A DNA stretch of 64,000 nt from Falsiroseomonas sp041690465. Its GTDB lineage: Bacteria > Pseudomonadota > Alphaproteobacteria > Acetobacterales > Acetobacteraceae. How positions within the stretch are numbered: position 1 is the stretch's first letter; the number at the start of each line of letters is the position of its first letter. The stretch is taken from NCBI RefSeq assembly GCF_041690465.1, contig NZ_JAWLHG010000004.1, positions 292,843 through 356,842 on the forward strand, read 5' to 3'. A model generated the notes under the pieces. That model had not been told where the DNA came from and searched no databases. It was given only the letters and a program-made list of their open reading frames with translations. Position numbers and translations under genes: made by a program. Shown here one piece after another: positions 1 through 8,890 of the stretch.

Positions 1-861
1 GCTGCGCGCGGCGATGCGGTAGCGATAGCAGTAGCTGCGATGGCAGAGATAGGAACCGCCCTTCATCACCCGCTCGCGCTCCGCCGTCGCTGCGCGGTTG
101 CGCTGCTTCGCGGCGGCGGAGAGCGAACGCACGCGGAAGGCGTCGGCGCACCACTCCCAGACATTGCCGCAGATGTTGAACAGGCCGTAGCCATTGGGTG
201 CGAAAGCATCCACCGGTGCGGTGCCGATCCAGCCATCGGCGGCGGTGTTGCGGCGGGGGAAGTCGCCCTGCCAGATGTTGCAGGGCGCGCCGGTGTCGTC
301 CGGCTCCGCATCGCCCCAGGGGAAGCGTGCATGGTCGTTGCCGCCCTTGGCGGCGTGCTCCCACTCCGCCTCGGTGGGCAGGCGGCCGCCGGCCCAGGTG
401 GCGAAGGCGGCGGCGTCGTTCCAGGCAATGTGGACCGCCGGGTGGCCGGCGCGCTGCGCGACATCCGACCCTGGGCCTTCCGGCGCCGCCCAATAGGCGC
501 CGTCCACCTTGCCCCACCAGGGCGTGCCGGGTGGGGTGGGCGCATCGAGACCCTTCGGCACGAACAGGTGGAACACGTAGGACCAGCCATAGCGCTCGGC
601 CTCCGTGCGGTAGCCGGTGGCGGCGACGAAGGCGGCGAAGCGGCGGTTGGTGACGGCATGCGCATCCATGCGGAAGGGGCGCAGCATCACGCGCCGGGCC
701 GGGCCCTCGCCATCCTCGCGCAGCTCCGGCGCATCGGTGCCGATGGTGGCGCTGCCGCCGGGGATCGCGACCGTCTCGGCGCGATCGCGACCGCCTCCAT
801 GGAGTGCCGGCGCCGCGGGGACGGCCCGCGCTTCGCGCCCGCCCGCGGGGCAGCAGGTCAT
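1..861 (-). CDS. Formylglycine-generating enzyme (sulfatase-modifying factor), C-terminus cut by window edge
   Basis: Oxidises the active-site Cys of CxPxR-type sulfatases to formylglycine, in the cytoplasm. I translated 287 uninterrupted codons from ATG at 861 to the window edge. Family hallmarks are IPGGSATIGTD near residue 33, NGYGLFNICGNVWEWC at about 220-235, and the terminal GGSYLCHRSYCYRYR. The last holds the two catalytic/copper-binding cysteines (Cys273 and Cys278), matching human FGE Cys336/Cys341. Only some 15-25 C-terminal residues should be missing. The start overlaps the GntR stop by ATGA, so the two are co-transcribed. There is no signal peptide. The window holds four enzymes with a CxPxR Cys, the obvious clients. 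Very sure of family because both catalytic Cys are present. Confidence 0.93.
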   Translation of the reverse strand, partial: MTCCPAGGREARAVPAAPALHGGGRDRAETVAIPGGSATIGTDAPELREDGEGPARRVMLRPFRMDAHAVTNRRFAAFVAATGYRTEAERYGWSYVFHLFVPKGLDAPTPPGTPWWGKVDGAYWAAPEGPGSDVAQRAGHPAVHIAWNDAAAFATWAGGRLPTEAEWEHAAKGGNDHARFPWGDAEPDDTGAPCNIWQGDFPRRNTAADGWIGTAPVDAFAPNGYGLFNICGNVWEWCADAFRVRSLSAAAKQRNRAATAERERVMKGGSYLCHRSYCYRYRIAARS

Positions 862-1550
862 GCGCCCTCCAGGGCGGCGAGCCGCGCGCGGCGCACTGCC
901 GAGAGGTGACGGCGCATCGCCGCGCGAGCCCCGGCTGCATCGCCGGCGGCGATGGCGCTGGCGATCGCCGCATGCTCTGCCAGGTTGTCGCCGCGGCGCG
1001 CCGGCGAGACGGCGAGGTCGGTCAGCCGGCTGGCCAGCGGTGCCGTCTGGTCGCGCCACAGCGAGGCGACCAGGCGCGCCAGCGCGGTATTGCCCGAGGT
1101 CTCGGCGACCGCCAGGTGGAAGCCGCGATCGGCCTCCTCATCCGGCCGGCCGGCGGCGCGGGCCGCGGCGAGGCGGGCGAAGGCCTCGGCCACCGCGGCG
1201 CGGGCGGGCGGATCGCGGCGCGCGGCGCGGGCGGCGCATTCCGGCTCGACCAGCAGCCGCGCCTCCAGCACATCGAAGGGGCCAGGCGAGTCGGCCGACG
1301 GCGCCGGCGGCTGCGGCGCGGGCGTGCGGACATAGACGCCCGAGCCGCCGCGCACCTCGACCAGGCCTTCGAGTTCCAGGGCGATCAGCGCCTCGCGCAG
1401 CGAGGGGCGGCTGACCGCGAGGCGCTGGGCGAGTTCGCGCTCACCGGGCAGGCGGCTGCCGGGCGGCAGGTCGCCTCGCGCGATCATCGCCGCGATCTGC
1501 TCGGCGATGCGGCGGAACAGGCGACGGGGCTCGATGGGTTCGAAGGGCAT
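858..1550 (-). CDS. GntR family transcriptional regulator (FadR/FCD subfamily)
   Basis: A 230-residue repressor-type regulator. The N-terminal winged helix-turn-helix (about residues 10-75) carries PPGSRLPGERELAQRLAVSR and SLREAL. The C-terminal all-helical FCD domain shows FHLAVAETSGN and a late EH...RRH metal/ligand pattern. FCD regulators usually bind a carboxylate or sugar acid and repress an adjacent catabolic operon. It is translationally coupled (ATGA) to the FGE gene downstream and diverges, across about 100 bp, from the Bug-sulfatase operon starting at 1653. I infer that it controls that operon and itself. The ligand cannot be read from the sequence. Confidence 0.9.
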   Translation of the reverse strand: MPFEPIEPRRLFRRIAEQIAAMIARGDLPPGSRLPGERELAQRLAVSRPSLREALIALELEGLVEVRGGSGVYVRTPAPQPPAPSADSPGPFDVLEARLLVEPECAARAARRDPPARAAVAEAFARLAAARAAGRPDEEADRGFHLAVAETSGNTALARLVASLWRDQTAPLASRLTDLAVSPARRGDNLAEHAAIASAIAAGDAAGARAAMRRHLSAVRRARLAALEGA

Positions 1551-1575
1551 GGTCTCCGGCGCGCGACGCAGCGTG

Positions 1576-1624
1576 TTGACACCTGTTTCGCATCGGCGCC
1601 AGCATGGATCAACTGGTCAGGCCA
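1576..1624 (+). promoter_or_regulatory. Candidate -35 box and GntR(FCD) operator upstream of the first Bug-sulfatase operon
   Basis: A perfect TTGACA lies at 1576-1581. A near-palindrome TGGTCAGGCCA (TGG/CCA arms, one mismatched pair) lies at 1614-1624, resembling the TGGTNNACCA-type sites of FadR-like regulators. Both sit in the gap between the divergent GntR gene and the Bug gene. No clear -10 box is visible, so this is a candidate only. Confidence 0.35.
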
Positions 1625-1652
1625 CTTTGCCACATCACCACGGGAGGAAACC

Positions 1653-2654
1653 ATGTCCGATCACCGTTCCGGTATCGCCGCGCGGCCAGGCCGGCGTGCC
1701 GTGCTGCAGGGGATGGCGGGCGCGCTCGCGCTTCCCAGCCTCGCATGGGCCCAGGGCGAGTGGCCGGCGCGCAACATCCGCATCGTCGTGCCCTTCGCGC
1801 CGGGCGGCTCCTCCGATGTCTCGGCAAGGCTGGTGGCGAATCACCTCTCGGCGCGGCTTGGCCGACCGGTGGTGGTGGAGAACAAGCCCGGTGCCGCGAC
1901 GGTGGTCGGCACGCAGGAGGTCGCACGCAGCGCACCGGATGGCTACACGCTGCTGCTGACGCCGCCGCCCTTCGCCATCATCCCCTTCGCCTATGCCAGC
2001 CTGCCCTTCGATTCCGAGCGCGACTTCCGCCCGGTGTCGCTGCTGGTGCTGAGCCCGAACGCGCTGCTGGTGCGTGGCGAGCTGCCGGCGCGCAACGTCG
2101 CGGAGTTCATCGCACTGGCGAAGTCGCGGCCCGGCGCGCTGAACTACGCCTCGCCGGGGAACGGATCGCTGCCGCATGTGGCGTTCGAACTGCTCAAGCT
2201 GCGCGCCGGCATCGACCTGACGCATGTGCCCTATCGCGGCGGCGGCCCGGCGGTGGCAGACCTCGCCGGCGGGCGCGTGGATGCGATGATCGCAAGCCCG
2301 CTCGAGGCCGCCGGGCAGGTGCAGGCCGGGCGCGTGCGGGCGCTGATGGTGGCGGGAAACACCCGCATCTCCGCCTGGCCCGAGGTGCCAACCGCGGACG
2401 AAGCGGGGCTGGCGGGCTTCTCGACGCCGGGCTGGTTCGGCCTCACTGCGCCTTCCGGCGTGCCGGACGCGATCGTGGCGCGGCTCAACGCGGAAATCCG
2501 CGCGGTGCTCGGCATGGAGGAGGTGACGAAGCGCCTGGCCGACATGGGCGCGCGCGCGGCACCGGGCTCGCCGGAGGAATTCGGCCAGCTGATCGCGGCG
2601 CAGCGCACGCAATGGGCCGAAGCGGTGCGCGCGGCGGGAATCCGCATCGAATGA
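1653..2654 (+). CDS. Bug/TctC-type tripartite tricarboxylate transporter substrate-binding protein (1)
   Basis: Periplasmic receptor of 333 residues. The start at 1653 follows GGGAGGAAA and yields a twin-arginine-like leader (GRRAVLQG, then a hydrophobic core ending AWA). Bug landmarks are VPFAPGGSSDVSARL just after the leader, VVENKPGAATVVG, APDGYTLLL, LPFDSERDFRPV and the late VPTADEAGL. Such proteins bind small carboxylates for TctAB permeases or act as sensors. No TctA/TctB gene is present here. Its stop overlaps the start of the sulfatase gene (ATGA), so the ligand is probably that enzyme's substrate or product (inference). Confidence 0.9.
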   Translation: MSDHRSGIAARPGRRAVLQGMAGALALPSLAWAQGEWPARNIRIVVPFAPGGSSDVSARLVANHLSARLGRPVVVENKPGAATVVGTQEVARSAPDGYTLLLTPPPFAIIPFAYASLPFDSERDFRPVSLLVLSPNALLVRGELPARNVAEFIALAKSRPGALNYASPGNGSLPHVAFELLKLRAGIDLTHVPYRGGGPAVADLAGGRVDAMIASPLEAAGQVQAGRVRALMVAGNTRISAWPEVPTADEAGLAGFSTPGWFGLTAPSGVPDAIVARLNAEIRAVLGMEEVTKRLADMGARAAPGSPEEFGQLIAAQRTQWAEAVRAAGIRIE

Positions 2655-4120
2655 CGGTGCGGCCGAACATCCTCTGGATCTGCACCGACCAGCAGCGTTG
2701 GGACACGGTGGGCGCGCTGGGCAACACGCACATCCGCACGCCCGCGGTGGACCGGCTCTGCGCCGGCGGCACGGCGTTCAACCGCGCCTACACGCAGTCG
2801 CCGATCTGCACGCCATCGCGGGCTTCCATGCTGACCGGGAAATACCCGGCGAGCCACCACGTCTATCGCAACGGCAACGCCTTCTTCCCGCCGGGGGAGG
2901 TGTTGGTCACGAAGCTGCTGGCGGATGCCGGTTATGATTGCGGGCTGATCGGCAAGCTGCACCTCTCCGCTGCGAAATACCACGAGAAGCGGCCGGATGA
3001 CGGCTACCGCGTGTTCCACTGGAACCACCACCCGACACCGGATGCCGCGCGCGGCGACGCCTACGAGCATTGGCTGCGGCACGAGAAGAAGGTGGATCCG
3101 CAGGCGCTCTATCGCGACAAGGGCGCCTTCTGCGCCGCCGGCGTGCCGGCCGAGTACCACCAATCCACCTGGTGCGGCGAGATGGCCACGCGTTTCATCA
3201 CCGACAGGCGTGACGGGCCGTGGTGCCTCTCGCTGAATTTCTTCGACCCGCACGCGCCCTTCGATGCACCGCCGGAGGCGCTGGCGAAGGTGGACGCCGC
3301 CTCGCTTCCGCTGCCGCTGTGGCGCGCCAGCGATGCGGAGCGCTGGCGCGACTTCTCCCGCGTTGACCAGCAGCAGAAGAAGCCGGTGGATCCCACCATC
3401 CGCCGCAACGCCGTTCCTGCCCCGCCGCCGGCGCATCGCGACCACGACAAGGTGGCGAGCCATGTGCCGGAGGATTACGACGCGCTGCAGGTGAAGGCGA
3501 ACTACTACGCCATGATCGAGCACCTGGATGCGCAGGTCGCCCGCATCATGGAGGCGCTGGAGGCCAGCGGGCAGCGCGAGAACACGATCGTGCTGTTCCA
3601 CTCCGACCATGGCGAGTTGCTGGGCGACCACGGCCTGGTGCTGAAGGGCTGCCGCTTCTTCGACGGCCTGGTGCGCGTGCCGATGGTGTGGTCCTGGCCC
3701 GGCCGGGTCCGCGAGCGGCTGACCAGCGACGCGCTGGTGGAACTCGTGGACATCGCGCCGACGCTGCTGGAAGCGGCGGGGCTCGAGGTGCCCTGGCAGA
3801 TGCAGGGGCGCTCCCTGCTGCCGATCCTGGAAGGCCGCACCGATCCTCACACGCACAAGGCGTGCGTGGTCAGCGAGTTCAAGGACAGCATCGGCGGCCA
3901 CCCGGACCACACGCATGGCTCGATGGTGTTCGACGGGCGATACAAGTCCATCGTCTACCACGGCCATCCGAAGGGCGAGATCTTCGACCACGCCAACGAC
4001 CCCGGCGAGTTCGAAAACCTCTGGGGTGATGCGGCGCTGCGGGCGGATCGGCTGCAGCACCACCTGGATGCGCTGGCCGCCACCATCAGCGCCGGGCCAC
4101 CGCGCAGCGCGCTGTACTGA
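2651..4120 (+). CDS. Type I sulfatase (formylglycine-dependent, cytoplasmic)
   Basis: Hydrolase of 489 residues in the alkaline phosphatase superfamily. The N-terminus has RPNILWICTDQQR (metal Asp), followed by SPICTPSRASMLTG with the FGly-forming Cys53 in a perfect CxPSR consensus. A second metal site is HSDHGELLGDHGL near residue 320. No signal peptide is present, so it should act in the cytoplasm on an imported ester. The start is fixed by ATGA overlap with the Bug gene, and a second Bug gene follows 22 bp downstream. Substrate is unknown; an aryl or alkyl sulfate is possible, and members of this superfamily can also cleave phosphate or phosphonate esters. Confidence 0.9.
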   Translation: MTVRPNILWICTDQQRWDTVGALGNTHIRTPAVDRLCAGGTAFNRAYTQSPICTPSRASMLTGKYPASHHVYRNGNAFFPPGEVLVTKLLADAGYDCGLIGKLHLSAAKYHEKRPDDGYRVFHWNHHPTPDAARGDAYEHWLRHEKKVDPQALYRDKGAFCAAGVPAEYHQSTWCGEMATRFITDRRDGPWCLSLNFFDPHAPFDAPPEALAKVDAASLPLPLWRASDAERWRDFSRVDQQQKKPVDPTIRRNAVPAPPPAHRDHDKVASHVPEDYDALQVKANYYAMIEHLDAQVARIMEALEASGQRENTIVLFHSDHGELLGDHGLVLKGCRFFDGLVRVPMVWSWPGRVRERLTSDALVELVDIAPTLLEAAGLEVPWQMQGRSLLPILEGRTDPHTHKACVVSEFKDSIGGHPDHTHGSMVFDGRYKSIVYHGHPKGEIFDHANDPGEFENLWGDAALRADRLQHHLDALAATISAGPPRSALY

Positions 4121-4142
4121 TTTTCAGGCAAGGAGAGACAGG

Positions 4143-5099
4143 ATGCGACGCAGAACCCTCGGCCTGCTGGCCGCCGCCGCGCTCGCCGCGCCACGCACGG
4201 CGCGTGCCGCCTGGCCGGAGAGGCCGGTGACGGTGGTCGTCCCCTATCCACCCGGCGGCAACAACGACATCCTCGCCCGGCTGGTCGGCCCGGTGGTGGA
4301 GCGAGAGATCGGCCAGCCGCTCGTGGTGGAAAATCGCGGCGGCGGCGGCGGCACGATCGGCGCCGCGGCGGCATCCCGCGCGGCGGCCGATGGCTACACG
4401 CTGCTGTTCGCGGATATCGGCAACCTGGCAATCGCGCCGCACCTCTTCGCGCGCCTGCCCTACGACCCGAATGCCTTCACGCCGGTGATCCGGCTCACCG
4501 AGGTCTCGTTGCTGGTTGGCGTGCCGAAGGACAGTCCGCACCGCACCATGGCCGATCTCGTCGCCGCCGCGCGCGCCCGGCCGGAAGCGCTGAACTTCGG
4601 CACGCCCGGACCGGGCACGGCCGGCCATCTCGCGACGCAGATGCTGATGGGTCTCGCCGGCATCCGCATGACGCACATTCCCTTCCGCGGCAGCGCGCCA
4701 GCGGCACAGGAGCTGGTGGCCGGCCGCATCGACCTGCTGATCGACGGCACGCTGCTGCCGGCAGTCTCGCAGGGCACGGTGCGCGCCCTGGCGGTGACCG
4801 GCGCCCGCCGCAGCCCCTTCACGCCCGACCTGCCGACCATCGCCGAGGCCGGCGTGCCGGGCTACGCCTTCGCCTCCTGGCACGGCGTGGTCGCGCCGCG
4901 CGGCACACCGCCGGAGGCCATCGCGAAGCTCAACGCCGCCTTCAACGCGGCGGTCCGCGACCCGGCCGTGCTCGCCCGCGCGCGCCAGCTCGGGCTGCCG
5001 CTGGTCGGCGGCAGCGCCGCCGATTTCGACACCTGGATCAAGGCGGAGCGCGAGAAGTTCGGCCCGCTGGTGCAGGCGAGCGGAGCGCGCGTGGAGTGA
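4143..5099 (+). CDS. Bug/TctC-type tripartite tricarboxylate transporter substrate-binding protein (2)
   Basis: Periplasmic receptor of 318 residues with a short Arg-rich leader (MRRRTLGLLAAAALAAP, cleavage near ARA-AW). Family landmarks are VPYPPGGNNDILARL, VVENRGGGGG, ADGYTLLF, LPYDPNAFTPV and LPTIAEAGVPG. It follows the first sulfatase after an AAGGAGAGA ribosome site. Its stop overlaps the GTG start of a second sulfatase (GTGA). Together with the preceding pair this is a tandem receptor-sulfatase arrangement. No membrane TctAB partner is encoded in the window. Confidence 0.9.
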   Translation: MRRRTLGLLAAAALAAPRTARAAWPERPVTVVVPYPPGGNNDILARLVGPVVEREIGQPLVVENRGGGGGTIGAAAASRAAADGYTLLFADIGNLAIAPHLFARLPYDPNAFTPVIRLTEVSLLVGVPKDSPHRTMADLVAAARARPEALNFGTPGPGTAGHLATQMLMGLAGIRMTHIPFRGSAPAAQELVAGRIDLLIDGTLLPAVSQGTVRALAVTGARRSPFTPDLPTIAEAGVPGYAFASWHGVVAPRGTPPEAIAKLNAAFNAAVRDPAVLARARQLGLPLVGGSAADFDTWIKAEREKFGPLVQASGARVE

Positions 5100-6574
5100 C
5101 GCGCCCAAACATCCTGTTCGTCACGGTGGACCAGTGGCCGGCCTCGCTGACCGGCTACGAGGGCCACCCGACGATCCTCACGCCCACCCTCGACCAGTTG
5201 GCGCGCAACGGCGTGCGCTATTCGCGCGCCTATTCCGAATGCCCGATCTGCATCCCGGCGCGGCGCACGATGATGACAGGCACGACCGCGAAGCAGCACG
5301 GCGACCGCAGCTTCGACCCGGCGCTGCGCATGCCGGACCTGCCGACGTTGCCGGGACTGCTGCGCGATGCGGGCTACCAGACGCTTGCGGTCGGCAAGTT
5401 GCATGTCTATCCGCCGCGCGACCGCATCGGGTTCGAGGAAGTCCACCTGGCCGAGGAAGGCCGCCCGCATCTCGGCGGCTATGACGACCACGAGCTCTAT
5501 GTCAGCGACCAGGGCTTCCCGGGCCAGGGCTTCGCGCATGGCATGAACAACAACGACTATCTCTGGCGGCCCTGGCACCTGCCGGAGCACTGCCACGTGA
5601 CGAACTGGGCCACGTGGAAGCTGTGCCGCGAGATCAAGCGGCGCGACCCGACGCGACCTGCCTTCTGGCATCTCTCCTACACTGCGCCGCACCCGCCGCT
5701 GATCCCGCTGCAGGCGTACCTGGACATCTACCGCGATGCCGAGCCGCCGCCGCCAGCGTGGGGCGAATGGGCGGAAGACGAGGCGACGCAGCCCTATGCG
5801 CTGCGCGCCATCCGCGACTACTGGGCGCATGTGAAGCCGCATCATCTGCGCGGCATCCAGCGGGCTTTCATGGCGCTCTGCACGCATATCGACCACCAAC
5901 TGCGCCTGGTGATCGGCACGCTGCGCGAGGAAGGGCTGCTGGACGAGACGGCCATCCTGTTCACCGGCGACCATGGCGACATGCTCGGTGCGCACGGGCT
6001 CTGGGCGAAGCGCCTCTACTACGAGGACAGCGCGCGCGTGCCGACGTTGCTGATCGGACCGGCGGGCGATGCACGCACGCCGGCGGGCACGGTGGATGAC
6101 CGGCTGGTGGGGCAGGCCGATATCCTGCCGACGCTGCTCGACTTCGCTGGCGTGGAGACGCCGGCGCATGTCGAGGGGCTCTCCATGGTCGGCGGCACGC
6201 GGCGGGAGGTGCTGCTCGGCGCCTGCCGCGAGGATGCCTCCGCCACGCGGATGGCGACGGAAGGGCGCTACAAGCTGCTGTGGTATCCCTGCGGCAATGT
6301 CGTCCAGCTGTTCGACCTGCAGGAGGATCCGGGCGAGTTGCACGACCGCAGCGCCGACCCTTCGCTCGCACCGGTACGGGCGAGGCTGGAGGCGGCGCTG
6401 GTGGAGGGCGCCTGGGGCGCTGACCTCGACTGGGTGCGCGACGGCAGGCTGGTCGGCATGCCGGCGCGGGAGTTCCGCGGCCAGGTGAATCGTGGCCTCT
6501 CCGGCCAGCGCGGGCACCACTTCCCGCCGCCGCCGATCATGGATGCGAGCGTGGTGGTGGGCACGCCAGGCTAG
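5096..6574 (+). CDS. Type I sulfatase (formylglycine-dependent), second copy
   Basis: Hydrolase of 492 residues starting at GTG 5096, which overlaps the Bug stop. It shows TRPNILFVTVDQWP at the N-terminus, CPICIPARRTMMTG with the FGly-forming Cys52 (CxPAR type), and FTGDHGDMLGAHGLW for the second half of the metal site. It has no leader peptide. Its sequence is clearly diverged from the first sulfatase (different active-site flank and middle region), so the two probably act on different esters. The stop codon lies inside a CTAG shared with the stop of the convergent phosphodiesterase gene. Confidence 0.88.
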   Translation: MTRPNILFVTVDQWPASLTGYEGHPTILTPTLDQLARNGVRYSRAYSECPICIPARRTMMTGTTAKQHGDRSFDPALRMPDLPTLPGLLRDAGYQTLAVGKLHVYPPRDRIGFEEVHLAEEGRPHLGGYDDHELYVSDQGFPGQGFAHGMNNNDYLWRPWHLPEHCHVTNWATWKLCREIKRRDPTRPAFWHLSYTAPHPPLIPLQAYLDIYRDAEPPPPAWGEWAEDEATQPYALRAIRDYWAHVKPHHLRGIQRAFMALCTHIDHQLRLVIGTLREEGLLDETAILFTGDHGDMLGAHGLWAKRLYYEDSARVPTLLIGPAGDARTPAGTVDDRLVGQADILPTLLDFAGVETPAHVEGLSMVGGTRREVLLGACREDASATRMATEGRYKLLWYPCGNVVQLFDLQEDPGELHDRSADPSLAPVRARLEAALVEGAWGADLDWVRDGRLVGMPAREFRGQVNRGLSGQRGHHFPPPPIMDASVVVGTPG

Positions 6575-8001
6575 CCGGCGGCGCGGCGCATCGCAGTGGG
6601 GTAGAGTCGACCGCCCTCGGCGGTGCGCATCGTCTCCAGCACGAAGCCACGCGGTAGCGCGAGCAGCGCCTCCGCGGGCGGTGCGTCGGCGCCTGCCTCC
6701 CAGGCTTCACGTAGAGCGCGGCCCTCCATGCCATCGGTGCCGAGGCCGAGCAGGTGCAGCACGCTCGGCGCGATGTCGGTGAGGTCGCAGGGCGCGGCGA
6801 TCACCGCGGCACGCCGTATCGGGCCGCCCTGCATCACCAGCACCGTCGCGAGCTCTGCGCGATGCAGCCCGCCATGCATGCCGCCGCCTTCCGGCACGTC
6901 GGGCGCGTCGAAGGGTGCATGGCCGGGCAGGCCCCACTCGTCGGGTTCCTCGCTGCCGGCAAAGGTGACGACCAGGTCGGCGCTGCGCGCGTGCCCACTG
7001 CCGAGGGTGGAGAGGGCCAGCGCGGCGCCTTCGGGCAGGATGGCGGGGTCGCGCGCCAGCAGCGGCCCGCACCATGGCTGCATGGCGAGCCATCCGGCGA
7101 CGTCGCGCACCGGCGCCGGGTCGCGGAACCAGAGGCCAGGTGCCGCGGCGGGCGCGACGACCACATCCACCTCAGGTGAAAGACCGGTGCCGGCGCGGAA
7201 GCCGGCGCGGCGCAGCTCGGCTTCCAGCGAGAGCTTGCCGCGGCCGGTGACATGCCCGTGGTCCGATAGCACGACCAGCACGATCTCCGCCGCGTCCGGC
7301 TGCGCATCGCGCCAGGCGACGACCTGGCCGACAATGGCATCCGCCGCGCGCAGCGCCTCGCGCGCATGCGGCGCGCGCAGGCCGCCCCAATGGAAGGAGA
7401 CGTCGGGCTCCGACAGCCAGACCAGCGTCACGTCGGGGCGCAGCTCCGGCAGCACATGCTCGAGCAGGATGCGCGCGGCGTGGCTGAGGCGCGGGAGGTT
7501 CGGCACGGCATGCGGCGGCGTCTCGCCGAAGCGCGCGCGCATCGCCGCCGCCGTCTCGCCCTCCACATCCTCTACGTTCCAGCGGAACATGCCGAGGCGA
7601 TCGGCTGCCGGATGCAGCAGCCGCGCCGCGCCGGCCGTGCCGGCGCTGACGAGCGCGAGGCTGCGCCCCCCCGCGGCAAGCCGCTCGCCGAGGCTCGGCC
7701 GCTGCAGCGGCGATTCGTCGCCACGCGCCATCGCCATCACGTCCGTGACGAGCTTGGTGCGCAGCAGGCGGTCGGGCGCAACGCTGGCGTCGAACAGCGT
7801 GTTCGCCACCATGCCATGCCCGCCGGGACGGCAGCCGGTGATGAGCGACGGCGTCGCCACCCGCGTCTCGGAGGGGAAGATGCTGCGCGCATTGGCGAAG
7901 CGCGTGCCTTCCGCCGCCAGCGCGGCGAGCTGCGGCGTGGCCTCGGGAGAGACCATGTCGGGACGCAGCCCATCCAGGGCGAGCATGACGAAGCGGTGCA
8001 T
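6571..8001 (-). CDS. Alkaline-phosphatase-superfamily phosphodiesterase (type I phosphodiesterase/nucleotide pyrophosphatase family)
   Basis: A 476-residue metal-dependent hydrolase. FVMLALDGLRPD supplies the first metal Asp. The active-site segment IFPSETRVATPSLITG aligns with the phosphonoacetate-hydrolase/NPP pattern in which a Thr (here Thr46) is the nucleophile, so this enzyme needs no formylglycine. SDHGHVTGRGK provides a second metal site. There is no signal peptide, implying a cytoplasmic substrate. It is the last gene of the minus-strand operon that starts with the phosphonate monoester hydrolase and contains a full ABC importer, 12 bp after the DppC-like gene. An imported phosphodiester or phosphonate is the likely substrate; exact specificity is unknown. 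Confidence 0.8.
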   Translation of the reverse strand: MHRFVMLALDGLRPDMVSPEATPQLAALAAEGTRFANARSIFPSETRVATPSLITGCRPGGHGMVANTLFDASVAPDRLLRTKLVTDVMAMARGDESPLQRPSLGERLAAGGRSLALVSAGTAGAARLLHPAADRLGMFRWNVEDVEGETAAAMRARFGETPPHAVPNLPRLSHAARILLEHVLPELRPDVTLVWLSEPDVSFHWGGLRAPHAREALRAADAIVGQVVAWRDAQPDAAEIVLVVLSDHGHVTGRGKLSLEAELRRAGFRAGTGLSPEVDVVVAPAAAPGLWFRDPAPVRDVAGWLAMQPWCGPLLARDPAILPEGAALALSTLGSGHARSADLVVTFAGSEEPDEWGLPGHAPFDAPDVPEGGGMHGGLHRAELATVLVMQGGPIRRAAVIAAPCDLTDIAPSVLHLLGLGTDGMEGRALREAWEAGADAPPAEALLALPRGFVLETMRTAEGGRLYPTAMRRAAG

Positions 8002-8013
8002 GGATGTTGACTC

Positions 8014-8889
8014 TCAGCGAAGCGTCGGGTCGAGGCGGTCGCGCAGCCAGTCGCCGATCAGCGAAACCGACAGCGTGGTCACCACGATGGTGATCGCCGG
8101 CGCCAGCAGAATCCAGGGCGCGCGGGTGAGATATTCGCGCCCATAGCCCACCATCGAGCCGAGCGAGGTTTCCGGCGGCTGCACACCGAGGCCGAGGAAG
8201 CTGAGGCCGCTCTCCAGCAGGATGATCTCCGGGAAGGCGAGCGTCATCGAGACGATCAGCGTTGAGGCGATGTTCGGCAGCACATGGCGTCCGTAGATCC
8301 GCCAGGGCGAGGCGCCGAGCTGCCGCACCGCCGCCGCATAGCCCTGCGCGCCGGCACTCAGCGCCAGGCCGCGGGCGATGCGGGCATAGCGCTCCCACGC
8401 ATGCAGGCCCAGCAGACAGATCAGCAGCACCATGGAGTTGCCGAAGAAGGCGAGCACCGAAAGCGCGAGGATCAGGAAGGGCAGGCTGGCGGAGAAATCG
8501 ACCAGCGCGAGCACCGCCTGCTCCACCAGTCCGCGGAAATGTGCGGCCAGGAAGCCGAGCGAAGTGCCGACCAGCGCGCCGATGATCGTCGCGCCGAAGG
8601 CGATCAGCAGGCTCGTGCGGATCGAGTAGATCAGCCGCGCCAGCACGTCGCGGCCGAGCTCGTCCGTGCCGAGCGGATGCAGCCAGGTGCCGCCGAAGCC
8701 GATCGGCGGCGAGAGACGGTTGCGCAGGTCGAGCGCGGTATAGGCGTAGGGGCTGATCAGATCGGCGAGCAGCGCGACGACCAGCATCAGCGACAGCCAG
8801 ACCAGGCCGAACAGCACCATCGGCGGCGGGCCCGCCTGACGGCGCAGTGGCGGCGCGGCAACAGCGACGGGGAGCGGGGCTTCCGGCAT
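8014..8889 (-). CDS. ABC transporter permease, DppC/OppC type
   Basis: Inner-membrane permease of 291 residues with about six membrane segments. The OppC-type N-terminal segment (LISPYAYTALDLRNRLSPP, then HPLGTDELGRDVLARL) is followed by a binding-protein-dependent transport domain with the EAA loop around YAAAVRQLGASPWRIYGRHVLPN. The start at 8889 was chosen because it follows the DppB stop by one base; a longer reading would overlap it. It works with the adjacent DppB-like permease, two ATPases and the three solute-binding proteins. Confidence 0.93.
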   Translation of the reverse strand: MPEAPLPVAVAAPPLRRQAGPPPMVLFGLVWLSLMLVVALLADLISPYAYTALDLRNRLSPPIGFGGTWLHPLGTDELGRDVLARLIYSIRTSLLIAFGATIIGALVGTSLGFLAAHFRGLVEQAVLALVDFSASLPFLILALSVLAFFGNSMVLLICLLGLHAWERYARIARGLALSAGAQGYAAAVRQLGASPWRIYGRHVLPNIASTLIVSMTLAFPEIILLESGLSFLGLGVQPPETSLGSMVGYGREYLTRAPWILLAPAITIVVTTLSVSLIGDWLRDRLDPTLR

Positions 8890-8890
8890 G

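Noticed and set aside
2231..4063. Long open frame antisense to the first Bug and sulfatase genes
   Set aside because: In GC-rich DNA the strand opposite real genes often stays open. The product is Arg/His/Val-rich, matches no family, and the sense frames have complete motifs.
6571..8001. A fifth formylglycine enzyme
   Set aside because: The active-site segment FPSETRVATPSLITG has no CxPxR Cys or Ser; a Thr nucleophile of the phosphodiesterase type fits better.
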